DNA of 64,000 nucleotides from Burkholderia pyrrocinia (GCF_022809715.1 NZ_CP094460.1:2170001-2234000); one strand, 5' to 3'; positions 8,968 through 17,934 are shown, numbered from the stretch's first letter. The notes: generated by a model not told the origin, from the letters alone. Made by a program: numbers and translations.

Positions 8968-9684
8968 ATGGTCAACAAGATTTTCGAATCGCTTCAGTCG
9001 GCGGTTGCCGACATTCACGATGGCGCGACGATCATGATCGGCGGCTTCGGCACGGCCGGCATGCCGTCCGAGCTGATCGACGCGCTGATCGAACAGGGCG
9101 CGCGCGACCTGACGATCGTCAACAACAACGCGGGCAACGGCGAGACGGGCCTGGCGGCGCTGCTCAAGGCGAAACAGGTGCGCAAGATCATCTGCTCGTT
9201 CCCGCGCCAGAGCGACTCGCAGGTGTTCGACGCGCTGTACCGCGCGGGCGAGATCGAGCTGGAGCTCGTGCCGCAGGGCAACCTCGCGGAGCGCATCCGC
9301 GCTGCGGGCGCCGGCATCGGCGGCTTCTTCACGCCGACGGGCTACGGCACCAAGCTCGCGGAAGGCAAGGAAACGCGCGTGATCGACGGCAAGCCGTATG
9401 TGTTCGAGACGCCGATCCACGCCGATTTCGCGCTCGTGAAGGCGTACAAGGGCGATCGCTGGGGCAATCTCGTGTATCGCAAGACCGCGCGCAACTTCGG
9501 GCCGATCATGGCCAGCGCCGCGAAGGTCGCGATCGTGCAGGTGTCGGAAGTCGTGCCGCTCGGCGCGCTGAACCCGGAACACATCGTGACGCCGGGCATT
9601 TTCGTCCAGCGCATCGTCGAGGTGCCGCAGGCCGCCCATGCGGCCGAGCTGGCCGCCGAACACGCTGCATCGCAAGCCGCTTGA
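8968..9684 (+). CDS. pcaI: 3-oxoadipate CoA-transferase subunit A
   Basis: A 238-residue alpha subunit of succinyl-CoA:3-oxoadipate CoA-transferase, which activates beta-ketoadipate. The GGFGTAGMPSELIDAL segment and the GNLAERIRAAGAGIGGFFTPTG segment are typical of class I CoA-transferase A subunits. The ATG at 8968 follows CAGGAAGAGAC; the frame extends to 8872 but without a ribosome site. It is the first gene of pcaIJBDCK, with pcaJ 13 bases downstream. Confidence 0.94.
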   Translation: MVNKIFESLQSAVADIHDGATIMIGGFGTAGMPSELIDALIEQGARDLTIVNNNAGNGETGLAALLKAKQVRKIICSFPRQSDSQVFDALYRAGEIELELVPQGNLAERIRAAGAGIGGFFTPTGYGTKLAEGKETRVIDGKPYVFETPIHADFALVKAYKGDRWGNLVYRKTARNFGPIMASAAKVAIVQVSEVVPLGALNPEHIVTPGIFVQRIVEVPQAAHAAELAAEHAASQAA

Positions 9685-9697
9685 GGGAGATATCCAG

Positions 9698-10354
9698 ATG
9701 AAACGACTGACCCGCGATGAAATGGCCAAGCGCGTCGCGCAGGACATCCCCGAAGGCGCATACGTGAACCTCGGCATCGGCGTGCCGACGCTGGTGGCGA
9801 ACCACCTCGACCCGAGCAAGGAAATCTTCCTGCACAGCGAGAACGGCCTGCTCGGCATGGGCCCCGCGCCCGCGGCCGGCGCAGAAGACGACGAACTGAT
9901 CAACGCCGGCAAGCAGCACGTGACGCTGCTCACCGGCGGCGCGTATTTCCACCATGCCGATTCGTTCGCGATGATGCGCGGCGGCCACCTCGACTACTGC
10001 GTGCTCGGCGCGTTCCAGGTGTCCGCGAACGGCGATCTCGCGAACTGGCATACGGGCGCGCCCGATGCGATTCCGGCCGTCGGCGGGGCGATGGATCTCG
10101 CGATCGGCGCGAAGCAAGTGTTCGTGATGATGGAGCACCTGACGAAGCAGGGCGAAAGCAAGATCGTCGCGCAGTGCTCGTATCCGGTCACCGGCGTGCA
10201 ATGCGTGAGCCGTATCTACACGGATCTCGCCGTGCTCGACGTGACGGCCGACGGCCTCGCGGTGAGCGAGATCTTCACCGACCTGTCGTTCGACGAACTG
10301 CAGAAACTGACCGGCGTGCCGCTGATCGACGCGACGCAAAAGGCCGCTGCCTGA
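9698..10354 (+). CDS. pcaJ: 3-oxoadipate CoA-transferase subunit B
   Basis: A 218-residue beta subunit partnering PcaI. The GLGVPT-type motif (NLGIGVPTLVANHL) and the SENGLLGMGP motif containing the catalytic glutamate that forms the enzyme-CoA thioester are visible. The start at 9698 follows GAGGGAGATATCC. It is the second gene of the pca operon, 88 bases ahead of pcaB. Confidence 0.94.
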   Translation: MKRLTRDEMAKRVAQDIPEGAYVNLGIGVPTLVANHLDPSKEIFLHSENGLLGMGPAPAAGAEDDELINAGKQHVTLLTGGAYFHHADSFAMMRGGHLDYCVLGAFQVSANGDLANWHTGAPDAIPAVGGAMDLAIGAKQVFVMMEHLTKQGESKIVAQCSYPVTGVQCVSRIYTDLAVLDVTADGLAVSEIFTDLSFDELQKLTGVPLIDATQKAAA

Positions 10355-10442
10355 ACCGCAGGCGTGCCGGCGCGCGCGATCGAGCGCACGCCGGCGCGCT
10401 TGGGTGGACAATAGGCGCACGCCGTTTCCCCAATCTGATGCC

Positions 10443-11816
10443 ATGCTCGAAGACAGCGCCCGCCTGACCTCCCTCATCTGCGGCACCGAGCCGCTCAACC
10501 GGATCTGGTCGCCGCGCGCGACGATCCAGCGGATGCTCGACGTCGAGGCCGCGCTCGCGCGCGCGCTCGCCGCGCAGCAGGTGATTCCCGCCGCCGCGGT
10601 CGCGCCGATCGAACGCGCATGCGACGCCGGCCGGCTCGACGCCGACGCGCTCGCGCACGGCGCGGCGCTCGGCGGCAATCTCGCGATTCCGCTCGTCAAG
10701 CAGCTCACCGCGCAAGTGAAGGCCGACGACCCCGAGGCCGCGAAGTTCGTGCACTGGGGCGCGACGAGCCAGGACATCATCGATACCGCCACCGTGCTGC
10801 AGCTGCGCGACACGCTCGACGTGCTCGAGCCGATGCTCGACCAGGCGTGCGCATCGCTCGCGGCGCTCGCGCGCACGCATCGCGCGACGCCGATGATCGG
10901 CCGCACCTGGCTGCAGCAGGCGCTGCCGATCACGCTCGGCCTGAAATTCGCCCAATGGCTCGATGCGCTGCTGCGCCATCGCGCGCGCTTCGCCGAATTG
11001 CGCGAGCGCGTGCTGGTGCTGCAGTTCGGCGGCGCGGCCGGCACGCTCGCGAGCCTGCGCGAGCACGCGCGTGGCGTCACGGCCGCGCTCGCGGCCGACC
11101 TGAAGCTCGCCGTGCCGGCCGTGCCGTGGCATACGCAGCGCGACCGCATCGCGGAAGCCGCATCATGCTTCGGGATGCTGACCGGTACGCTCGGCAAGAT
11201 CGCGCGCGACGTGTCGCTGCAGATGCAGACCGAAGTCGGCGAACTCGGCGAGCCGGCCGCCGCCGGCAAGGGCGGCTCGTCGACGATGCCGCACAAGCGC
11301 AACCCGGTCGGCTGCGCGGCCGTGCTGACCGCCGCCGTACGCGCGCCGAACCTCGTCGCGACCGTATTCGCGGGGATGGTCCAGGAGCACGAGCGCGCGC
11401 TCGGCGGCTGGCAGGCCGAATGGGATGCATTGCCCGACCTCGCGCGGCTGACGGGCGGCGCGCTTGCCCAGATCGCACAGATCGTCGCGGGCCTCGACGT
11501 GAACACCGAACGCCTTGCCGCGAACCTCGACCTGACGCACGGGCTGATCCTCGGCGAAGCCGTGATGCTCGCGCTCGGCGACCGGATCGGTCGGCTCGAT
11601 GCGCACCACGTCGTCGAGCATGCGTCGAAGGAAGCCGTGCGCACGGGCGCGACGCTGTTCGACGTGCTCGCCGCCGATGCAACCGTATCGGCCCACCTGT
11701 CGCGCGACGCGCTCGCGCGGCTGCTCGATCCCGCACATTACGTCGGCGAGGCGCAGGCCTATGTCGATGCCGTGCTCGCGCTGCATGCGGGCACGACCCA
11801 ACCAGGAGAACATTGA
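10443..11816 (+). CDS. pcaB: 3-carboxy-cis,cis-muconate cycloisomerase
   Basis: A 457-residue member of the fumarase/argininosuccinate lyase superfamily that lactonises 3-carboxymuconate. The family signature GSSTMPHKRNP is intact and HWGATSQDIIDTA matches a second conserved region. I use the ATG at 10443 (MLEDSARLTSLICG); a GTG lies upstream at 10404. Its stop overlaps the pcaD start by one base (TGATG), which implies translational coupling. Confidence 0.94.
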   Translation: MLEDSARLTSLICGTEPLNRIWSPRATIQRMLDVEAALARALAAQQVIPAAAVAPIERACDAGRLDADALAHGAALGGNLAIPLVKQLTAQVKADDPEAAKFVHWGATSQDIIDTATVLQLRDTLDVLEPMLDQACASLAALARTHRATPMIGRTWLQQALPITLGLKFAQWLDALLRHRARFAELRERVLVLQFGGAAGTLASLREHARGVTAALAADLKLAVPAVPWHTQRDRIAEAASCFGMLTGTLGKIARDVSLQMQTEVGELGEPAAAGKGGSSTMPHKRNPVGCAAVLTAAVRAPNLVATVFAGMVQEHERALGGWQAEWDALPDLARLTGGALAQIAQIVAGLDVNTERLAANLDLTHGLILGEAVMLALGDRIGRLDAHHVVEHASKEAVRTGATLFDVLAADATVSAHLSRDALARLLDPAHYVGEAQAYVDAVLALHAGTTQPGEH

Positions 11817-12601
11817 TGCCTTTCGCCACTGTCAACGGCGTGAAACTGCATTACCGGATCGACCGTGCCGCGCGCGACGACGCGCCGTGGCTCGTCTTCT
11901 CGAACTCGCTCGGCGCCGACCTGCAGATGTGGGCGCCGCAGATCCGTCCGCTCACGCAGCACTTCAACATCCTGCGCTACGACACGCGCGGCCACGGCCA
12001 TTCCGATGCGCCGGCCGGTTCGTACACGATCGACCAGCTTGCGGGCGACGTGATCGGCCTGCTCGATCACGTCGGCATCGCGCGCGCGCATTTCTGCGGG
12101 ATCTCGATGGGCGGGCTGACGGGCGCCGCGCTGGCCGCGCGCTACCCGTCGCGCATCGTTCGCGCGGTGCTGTCGAACACCGCCGCGAAGATCGGCTCGC
12201 CGGAAGTGTGGGTGCCGCGCGCGCAGAAGGCACGCGCCGAAGGGATGGCCGCGCTCGCCGACGCCGTGCTGCCGCGCTGGTTCACCGATGCGTTCGTCGA
12301 GCGCGAGCCGCGCCTGTTCGACGCGATCCGCGACACCTTCGTGCATACCGACAAGGACGGCTACGCGGCGAACTGCGACGCGCTGAACGCGGCCGACCTG
12401 CGCGAAGAGGTGAAAGGCATTACGCTGCCGGTGCTCGTCGTGACCGGCGCGAAGGACATGTCGACGCCGCCCGACCAGGGCCGCGCGCTGGCTGCCGCGA
12501 TTCCCGGTGCGCTTCACGTCGAATTCGACGCCGCGCACATTTCGAACATCGAGTGCACCGGCGGCTTCAACCGCGCGCTGCTCGATTTCCTGACTGCGTG
12601 A
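11816..12601 (+). CDS. pcaD: 3-oxoadipate enol-lactonase
   Basis: A 261-residue alpha/beta hydrolase converting 3-oxoadipate enol-lactone to 3-oxoadipate. The nucleophile elbow is GISMGG with Ser97. The oxyanion region (FSNSLGADLQMW) and the YDTRGHGHSDAP strand-turn are typical of PcaD. A C-terminal acid (TGAKDMSTPP) and His (AAHISNIE) complete the triad. It overlaps pcaB by one base and precedes pcaC by 10 bases. Confidence 0.94.
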   Translation: MPFATVNGVKLHYRIDRAARDDAPWLVFSNSLGADLQMWAPQIRPLTQHFNILRYDTRGHGHSDAPAGSYTIDQLAGDVIGLLDHVGIARAHFCGISMGGLTGAALAARYPSRIVRAVLSNTAAKIGSPEVWVPRAQKARAEGMAALADAVLPRWFTDAFVEREPRLFDAIRDTFVHTDKDGYAANCDALNAADLREEVKGITLPVLVVTGAKDMSTPPDQGRALAAAIPGALHVEFDAAHISNIECTGGFNRALLDFLTA

Positions 12602-12611
12602 GGCACCGACG

Positions 12612-12998
12612 ATGGACGACCAGCAACGTTACGAAGCAGGGATGAAGGTGCGCCGCGCGGTGCTCGGCGATGCACACGTCGACCGTTCGCTCGAGAACCG
12701 CACCGAGGTGACCGACGAATTCCAGAACCTGATCACGCGCTATGCGTGGGGCGAGATCTGGACGCGCGAAGGCCTGCCGCGCCATACGCGCAGCCTGCTG
12801 ACCATCGCGATGATGGTGGCGCTGAACCGCGGCGAGGAACTGACGCTGCATCTGCGCGCCGCGCGCAACAACGGCGTGACGCGCGACGAGATCAAGGAAG
12901 TGCTGCTGCAGACCGCGATCTATTGCGGCGTGCCGGCCGCGAATTCCGCGTTCCATCTCGCGGACAAGATCTTCAAGGAACAGGACGCGGCCGCGTAA
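12612..12998 (+). CDS. pcaC: 4-carboxymuconolactone decarboxylase
   Basis: A 128-residue CMD-family protein decarboxylating 4-carboxymuconolactone to the enol-lactone used by PcaD. The conserved segments WTREGLPRHTRSLLTIAMMVAL and EIKEVLLQTAIYCGVPAAN match stand-alone PcaC. It is separate from pcaD, not fused as in PcaL. It is the fifth gene of the pca run; a strong hairpin follows before pcaK. Confidence 0.94.
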   Translation: MDDQQRYEAGMKVRRAVLGDAHVDRSLENRTEVTDEFQNLITRYAWGEIWTREGLPRHTRSLLTIAMMVALNRGEELTLHLRAARNNGVTRDEIKEVLLQTAIYCGVPAANSAFHLADKIFKEQDAAA

Positions 12999-13048
12999 GA
13001 CGGCCGGTCAGGAGCGGTCGGCTGAGGGCGGCCGCAACCCGATCGCGT

Positions 13049-13070
13049 GGCCCGCTTTCGCAAGCGGGCC
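13049..13070 (+). terminator. Hairpin between pcaC and pcaK
   Basis: A perfect 9-base-pair stem, GGCCCGCTT / AAGCGGGCC, with a four-base TCGC loop. No T-run follows, so it may be a partial terminator or an attenuating or mRNA-protecting hairpin separating pcaC from the transporter gene. Confidence 0.45.
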
Positions 13071-13202
13071 GTCGACGACGGGATCGATGAACGTGCCGGC
13101 AGAGTATCGGCGCGCGGCACACCGGATGGCCGGTGGGCGAACAAAGTAAGGGCGCGGCAACCATGCCGTATTGCTCATATACATATATTCAGGAGACTCG
13201 CG

Positions 13203-14561
13203 ATGAATCGCGCAACCGTGGTCGACGTCCAGACCTTCATCAACGAGCAGCCGTTCGGCGGCTTTCAATGGCTCGTGTTCCTCATGTGTTTCGTGATCGT
13301 GCTGCTCGACGGCTTCGATACGGCCGCGATCGGCTTCATCGCGCCGTCGCTGCTCGGCGAATGGAACCTGACCAAGCCCGATCTCGCGCCCGTGCTGAGC
13401 GCCGCGCTGTTCGGCCTCGCGTGCGGCGCGCTCGTGTCGGGCCCGCTGTCCGACCGGCTCGGGCGCCGCTCGCTGCTGCTCGGCTCGGTATTCCTGTTCG
13501 GTGTCGCGTGCTTCGTGTCCGCGTTCTCGACGACCATCGGACACCTGACGATCCTGCGCTTCATCACCGGCCTCGGGCTCGGCGCGGCGATGCCGAACGC
13601 GGTCACGATGATGGGCGAATTCTGTCCGGACAAGCGCCGCGCGACCGTGATCAACCTGATGTTCTGCGGCTTCCCGCTCGGTGCCGCGTTCGGCGGTTTC
13701 CTGGCCGCGTGGATGATTCCGCATTTCGGCTGGCGCAGCGTGCTGATGCTCGGCGGCGTGACGCCGCTGCTGCTCGGCGTGCTGTTGCTGCTGAAGATGC
13801 CTGAATCGGTGCGTTTCATGGTCGCGAGCGGCCAGGCCGTCGACAAGATCCGCGCAACGCTCGCGCGCATCTCGCGCGACGCGCTGAATGCCGGCTCGTT
13901 CACGATGACCGAAGCCGCGCCGCAGACGGGCGGCAAGGGGCTCGGCGTCGTGCTGTCGCGCTCGTACATCGTCGGCTCCGTGATGCTGTGGATCGCGTAC
14001 TTCATGGGCCTCGTGATCTTCTACGCGTCGATCAACTGGATGCCGATCCTGCTGAAGGATGCCGGCCTGACGCCGAAGAGCGCGACGCTGATCTCGGCGC
14101 TGTTCCCGCTCGGCGGCGTGGGCGCCGTGCTGTGCGGCGTGCTGATGGACCGCTTCAACGCGAACCGCGTGATCGCCGTGTGCTATGCGCTGACGGCGGT
14201 GAGCGTGTATGCGATCGGGCAGGCGGCCGGCAACGTCGGGCTGCTCGTGCTGGTCGTGTTCGTGGCCGGCGTGCTGATGAACACCGCGCAATCGTCGATG
14301 CCGGCGCTTGCCGCCGCGTTCTATCCGACCGAGGGGCGCGGCACCGGTGTCGCGTGGATGCTCGGCGTCGGCCGCTTCGGCGGGATCGCCGGGTCGTTCC
14401 TCGTCGCCGAACTGACGCGCCGGCACTTCACGTTCGCGGGTGTGTTCGCGACGATCGCCGTCGCGGGCGTGCTCGCGTGCATCGCGCTGCTGATCAAGCA
14501 GATGGCGCGGCCGCATGGCGTCGCGCAGCCGGCAGGCAAGATCGAATCGCTCGGACATTGA
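13203..14561 (+). CDS. pcaK: 4-hydroxybenzoate/protocatechuate transporter, MFS AAHS family
   Basis: A 452-residue major facilitator protein with twelve likely membrane helices. The early DGFDTAAIGFIAPSLLGEW motif, typical of the aromatic acid:H+ symporter family, and the loop 2-3 motif GPLSDRLGRRSLLL are visible. It imports 4-hydroxybenzoate or protocatechuate across the inner membrane for PobA and the Pca enzymes. The ATG at 13203 follows AGGAGACTCGCG. The 204-base gap after pcaC with a hairpin suggests it may also have its own promoter. Confidence 0.92.
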   Translation: MNRATVVDVQTFINEQPFGGFQWLVFLMCFVIVLLDGFDTAAIGFIAPSLLGEWNLTKPDLAPVLSAALFGLACGALVSGPLSDRLGRRSLLLGSVFLFGVACFVSAFSTTIGHLTILRFITGLGLGAAMPNAVTMMGEFCPDKRRATVINLMFCGFPLGAAFGGFLAAWMIPHFGWRSVLMLGGVTPLLLGVLLLLKMPESVRFMVASGQAVDKIRATLARISRDALNAGSFTMTEAAPQTGGKGLGVVLSRSYIVGSVMLWIAYFMGLVIFYASINWMPILLKDAGLTPKSATLISALFPLGGVGAVLCGVLMDRFNANRVIAVCYALTAVSVYAIGQAAGNVGLLVLVVFVAGVLMNTAQSSMPALAAAFYPTEGRGTGVAWMLGVGRFGGIAGSFLVAELTRRHFTFAGVFATIAVAGVLACIALLIKQMARPHGVAQPAGKIESLGH

Positions 14562-14618
14562 GCGAAGCGCGGGCCGGTGCGATGCGCAGGCCCTTTGCGA
14601 ACGGTGCCTTTCGCGCCG

Positions 14619-14867
14619 CTATTCCTCCGCGTCGTGTTCCTTGACGAAGTTGCGCAGATACGCGCGCAGCGCGGCCTCCCGGCCGCGATGATCGGCGAGG
14701 TTCGCGGCGCCCATCTCTTCCTCTTCGCCAAACAGCGTGGGCGGCGCGCAGTAAGTGCCGACTTCGATGTTCTCGCGCAGCACGCGGATGTCGTGCGTGA
14801 GCGGGCGATACTCGGCGATCCAGTGCATCCCCTCGATGTGCTCGCCCGTCCTCAGCATGGGTTTCAT
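14619..14867 (-). CDS. Small hypothetical protein
   Basis: An 82-residue acidic protein beginning MKPMLRTGEHIEGMHW, preceded by a GGGAGAAA ribosome site. It has a glutamate-rich middle (LFGEEEEMGAANLADHRGRE) and a helical C-terminal half. No known motif or membrane segment is visible. It is convergent with pcaK and upstream of nothing obvious. Coding evidence is the ribosome site and non-overlap with other genes. Confidence 0.6.
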   Translation of the reverse strand: MKPMLRTGEHIEGMHWIAEYRPLTHDIRVLRENIEVGTYCAPPTLFGEEEEMGAANLADHRGREAALRAYLRNFVKEHDAEE

Positions 14868-14973
14868 CGGCTTTCTCCCGGCAGCAGCGGCGCGACCGCG
14901 AAGCGGCTGCGCGCGCCCGTACCGAAAGGGTACGCCTGCATCACATGAATCTCAACGGGTGCGCTGTGAGCGC

Positions 14974-15591
14974 TCACTGCGGCAGCAGGTGCGCGATGAG
15001 CGGATACAGCGACAGGATCAGCAGCACGGCCATCGTCACGTTGAAGATGCGCAATGCGCGTTGGTTCGACAGGAAGCGGCGCAGGCCGAGGCCGAACGCG
15101 GCCCACAGGCAGATGCACGGAAAGCCGATCAGGATGAACACGACGGCCATCCACGCGGCGTTCATGCCGTAGTCGGCGGACAGGCGGACTGTCGTCGCGG
15201 CGGTCAGCACCATCATCCAGGCTTTCGGGTTGACCCACTGGAACGCGGCGGCTTCGATGAACGTCATCGGCCGCGGCTTGCCGCCGTTCGCCTTCACTTC
15301 GCCCGACGTGCCGATGCGCCACGCGAGGTAGAGCAGGTACGCGACGCTTGCGGCTTCGAGGATCGTGTACAGCAGCGGCATGCGCTTGAACGCTTCGCCG
15401 AGGCCGAAGCCGACGCAGAGCATCAGGATCGCGACGCCGATGCTGATGCCGAACAGGTGCGGCATCGTGCGGCGGAAACCGAAATTGACGCCGGATGCGA
15501 GCAGCATCGTGTTGTTCGGGCCGGGCGTGATCGACGTGACGAGCGCGAACAGCATACCGGCTGGCAGCGCGCTCAGGGTGAGGAATTCCAT
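14974..15591 (-). CDS. LysE/RhtB-family amino-acid exporter
   Basis: A 205-residue inner-membrane protein with about six hydrophobic helices. The family signature SITPGPNNTMLLASGVNFGFRR is near residues 20-40 and FQWVNPKAWMM is in the middle. LysE/RhtB proteins export amino acids or homoserine-like compounds. Its upstream region holds tandem TACAGT repeats and then the apparent boundary of the foreign island, so any divergent regulator that originally controlled it is not next to it here. Confidence 0.88.
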   Translation of the reverse strand: MEFLTLSALPAGMLFALVTSITPGPNNTMLLASGVNFGFRRTMPHLFGISIGVAILMLCVGFGLGEAFKRMPLLYTILEAASVAYLLYLAWRIGTSGEVKANGGKPRPMTFIEAAAFQWVNPKAWMMVLTAATTVRLSADYGMNAAWMAVVFILIGFPCICLWAAFGLGLRRFLSNQRALRIFNVTMAVLLILSLYPLIAHLLPQ

Positions 15592-15650
15592 CGCGGACTC
15601 TCCATTCGGTTCGAGACTGGGATGGAGGTCAGTTTAGCGACGGTTGGCGG

Positions 15651-15671
15651 TACAGTACCGATACAGTTCGA
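15651..15671. promoter_or_regulatory. Tandem 11-base repeats upstream of lysE-like gene
   Basis: Two directly abutting copies, TACAGTACCGA (15651-15661) and TACAGTTCGA plus following base (15662-15671), lie 60-80 bases upstream of the exporter start. Such CTGTA-containing direct repeats resemble operators of MocR-type regulators often divergent from LysE exporters (recalled). No such regulator is adjacent here. Confidence 0.35.
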
Positions 15672-15727
15672 TTGACGATTGCCGGTACGGGAGGGGTTAG
15701 GGCCGGCGACGGTGTGTGTGTTTGTTT

Positions 15728-15769
15728 GTTGTCTCTCAAAAAAGATGTCCGTAGTCTCAATAAGTTGTC
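15728..15769. repeat. Candidate Tn7-like element end with TGTC repeats
   Basis: TGTTGTC around 15727-15733 begins an AT-rich block with related repeats, TCTCAAAAAAGATGTC (15734-15749) and TCTCAATAAGTTGTC (15755-15769). Arrays of short repeats with TGTC cores starting in TGT are typical of TnsB-binding ends. The block lies exactly where native GC-rich sequence stops. No mate in inverse orientation was found on the right, so this is a proposal. Confidence 0.35.
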
Positions 15770-15966
15770 TTTGAATAATTGGCTACCTTCCATGCGTTGG
15801 GCATGTAACCCGTATAGATAGGCAGAAAACGATCGGAGAATATTTGGCAGTGACGGCCTACGACGCAATGTTTAGTCGATGGTGTCAGATCGATGTCGCC
15901 ACATTAACGACGCTCAATCGCCGTTTCACGTCCGGGGCGTGTCTCCACAAGCCAATGGGGAGGTCG

Positions 15967-16185
15967 ATGCTTAGTTCAGGGCGCAAGCCATCTGCCGAAG
16001 CTACTCGGCTCGTTCGGCTAACCCTCCCCGTGCAGGTCGATGTGGCACTTGAGCGCATCGCAAAGATTGGCTTCTACGGCCGCTCCGAGTCGGAGGTTGT
16101 CGTGATCTTGCTTTAGCGAGAACTTGATCGGATCGCCGGGGATGGCTTTGTCGATCGTCTTGATGACCTGACGAAGCAGACCTAG
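15967..16185 (+). pseudogene. Ribbon-helix-helix-like regulator with in-frame TAG
   Basis: The frame from ATG 15967 encodes a 49-residue ribbon-helix-helix-like peptide (RLVRLTLPVQVDVALERIAK, then SESEVVVILL) and meets TAG at 16114-16116. After that codon the same frame continues with RELDRIAGDGFVDRLDDL to a second stop at 16185. The continuation is the natural C-terminal helix for such proteins. So this is a nonsense-mutated gene, a readthrough case, or a functional short form. It lies between the proposed element end and tnsA, where small DNA-binding regulators of transposition are common. Confidence 0.5.
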
Positions 16186-16221
16186 AGGCTCTGTGCAGCC
16201 TTTCTGCGGCACACACTTCCA

Positions 16222-16235
16222 ATTGGCATGCCAAT
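16222..16235. promoter_or_regulatory. 14-base perfect palindrome
   Basis: ATTGGCATGCCAAT is its own reverse complement. It lies in the 450-base stretch between the ribbon-helix-helix-like gene and the Xre-type gene, which otherwise has no gene. It could be an operator for either regulator; the function is unproven. Confidence 0.35.
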
Positions 16236-16637
16236 CGCGGCGATGTGAGCCATGGCTATTTGTGTCGCTTTGCAACCCGGCCCACACTTGTCCTGGGAGT
16301 GTAACTTTCGCGCAACGGATGCTTATCGGCCGGCCGGCACCGCTCATCCGTCACCGCAAATCTGCGTGTCGTTTGAACACCTATAGATTAATTTTCGTCG
16401 ATTTCCTTGTGTATGCCGTTCAGAAGTTTGACGAATGAATCGACCCTACTCGAGAAACATACGGGCCGACACTTGTACAAAAAGGGAAATTATTTTCTTC
16501 TCCTTTTCAGCGTTTCCATAACGCATGCCTCTATTTTTTGATTCGGACGAGGGTTCTTCCGCCTTTGTTGTCGTCTAGAAGAAGAAAAAATTTACTTGTC
16601 CGCCGGCTGGGTCACCACATACATTGAGAGATAGGAC

Positions 16638-17012
16638 ATGTGTAGGTGCAAGGCGATGACTCCATTCTCAAATGCATTGGTGTACTACCGAAAGCGAGCT
16701 GGTCTCAGTCAAACGAATGTGGCCACGCAACTTGGGGTCGCGATTCAATATGTCTGGAAGCTCGAGCGCGCGGTTAAGCCGCCGCCATCGACCGAACAAA
16801 TTGAGCGGATAGCTGCGGTGCTCGGCATGAGCAACGCCGATGTCGCCTCATTGCTCGAGGCCGCTCTGGACTCGCAAAGGAAATTGCAGTTACCCGACGA
16901 CCTGCACTCAGATACTTTGCGCCTGATCAATCGCCTGGTGCGAGCGTCGACGCGTCTAAGCGGTGACGAAGTCACCTTGCTTGATGAACTGGTGGCGAGG
17001 CTGGATCGGTAA
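16638..17012 (+). CDS. Xre-family helix-turn-helix regulator
   Basis: A 124-residue protein, or 118 residues if it starts at ATG 16656. The N-terminal half is a Cro/C1-type helix-turn-helix (YYRKRAGLSQTNVATQLGVA, then QYVWKLERAVKPPPSTEQIERIAAVL). The C-terminal half is helical and leucine-rich and may dimerise. It lies 287 bases upstream of tnsA on the same strand, so it may regulate transposition genes. The ribosome site for either start is weak. Confidence 0.75.
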   Translation: MCRCKAMTPFSNALVYYRKRAGLSQTNVATQLGVAIQYVWKLERAVKPPPSTEQIERIAAVLGMSNADVASLLEAALDSQRKLQLPDDLHSDTLRLINRLVRASTRLSGDEVTLLDELVARLDR

Positions 17013-17084
17013 CGTCATCCTGAAAATGCCTTTCCCCATCAACCTATTGAATTAGGAGTACTGCCTATTCGACAGAAAAGAAAA

Positions 17085-17110
17085 AACCAACCCTTTACGA
17101 CGGATTGGTT
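17085..17110. terminator. Possible terminator before tnsA
   Basis: AACCAA (17085-17090) and TTGGTT (17105-17110) are complementary arms around a 14-base loop, flanked by A-runs on the left and CTTTC on the right. It could terminate the Xre gene transcript, or act in the opposite direction. The short stem makes this weak. Confidence 0.25.
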
Positions 17111-17298
17111 CTTTCGACCCGACTGAGCGGGAGCACAACTGAAACCTAAGCGACTTCAGTATAGCTCCCCCCTCATCGGCGTCAAGGCCCAACTCGTCTC
17201 CTCGTTGCGTGGAAATGACATCCGCGCGGCCGGCGCTCGTCCATTCGGACTGGCGCCCCCCACATCCACGCGCCCGAAAGGGCGCAGGAGACATCATC

Positions 17299-17934
17299 AT
17301 GCCTTCGTACGATACTCGCAGTGGCGGAAATTTTCGAGGTTTCACGCCCTCTGTCAAAAACGCTTGCTCGATGCCTTGGTATTCCCTGGCGGAAGAGGCG
17401 ACGACCCTCTTGCTCGAGTTCAGCCCTGAGGTACTGCGCTTTCGTAGCGCTCAAGATAGAACATTTGTTCTTCGTGACGCCGGCCAGCTTTTTCGGTACA
17501 CGCCTGATTACGAGATTGTGCGGCGCGACAGTTCGACTGTCTTCGTCGAAGCCAAGCCAGCAAAGGATCTGCAGAAGCCTTCAGTGCAGGCCCGCATGGC
17601 GCGTGCGAGAGCCGTCCTTGCGGAGCATGGACACGCCCTTTTCATTTGGGATGAACGTACCTACATCTCCGGCACCCGTCACGAGACTCTGCGGCTCTTG
17701 CGGCCGTGGCTGGGGCGAATTTCGTCCGAACGGATCCGGGAAGCACAGTGGCTCGTTGAAAAGAAGTATCCGAAAACCCTCCGAAACCTCGTGCATCTGG
17801 CCCGTTCGCGCGACGTTGCGTTGACCTGGATCGCCAATGGCGCCGCGGGTATCGATCTCGATGTGCCGCTGACCTCCGACGCAGCCATTTACGTCGCTCC
17901 TTCGGAGGTGCGTCATGCAAAAATTTTTGCTTAA
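17299..17934 (+). CDS. tnsA: TnsA-like transposon endonuclease
   Basis: A 211-residue protein with the TnsA endonuclease arrangement: acidic helix E32/E33, YTPDYEIV with D70, and FVEAKP with E84 and K86, forming a restriction-enzyme-like catalytic site. TnsA cleaves the 5' strands at transposon ends so the element moves by cut-and-paste. The ATG at 17299 follows GCAGGAG. The gene overlaps tnsB by 20 bases. Presence of TnsA separates this element from Tn5053-type relatives that lack it. Confidence 0.88.
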   Translation: MPSYDTRSGGNFRGFTPSVKNACSMPWYSLAEEATTLLLEFSPEVLRFRSAQDRTFVLRDAGQLFRYTPDYEIVRRDSSTVFVEAKPAKDLQKPSVQARMARARAVLAEHGHALFIWDERTYISGTRHETLRLLRPWLGRISSERIREAQWLVEKKYPKTLRNLVHLARSRDVALTWIANGAAGIDLDVPLTSDAAIYVAPSEVRHAKIFA

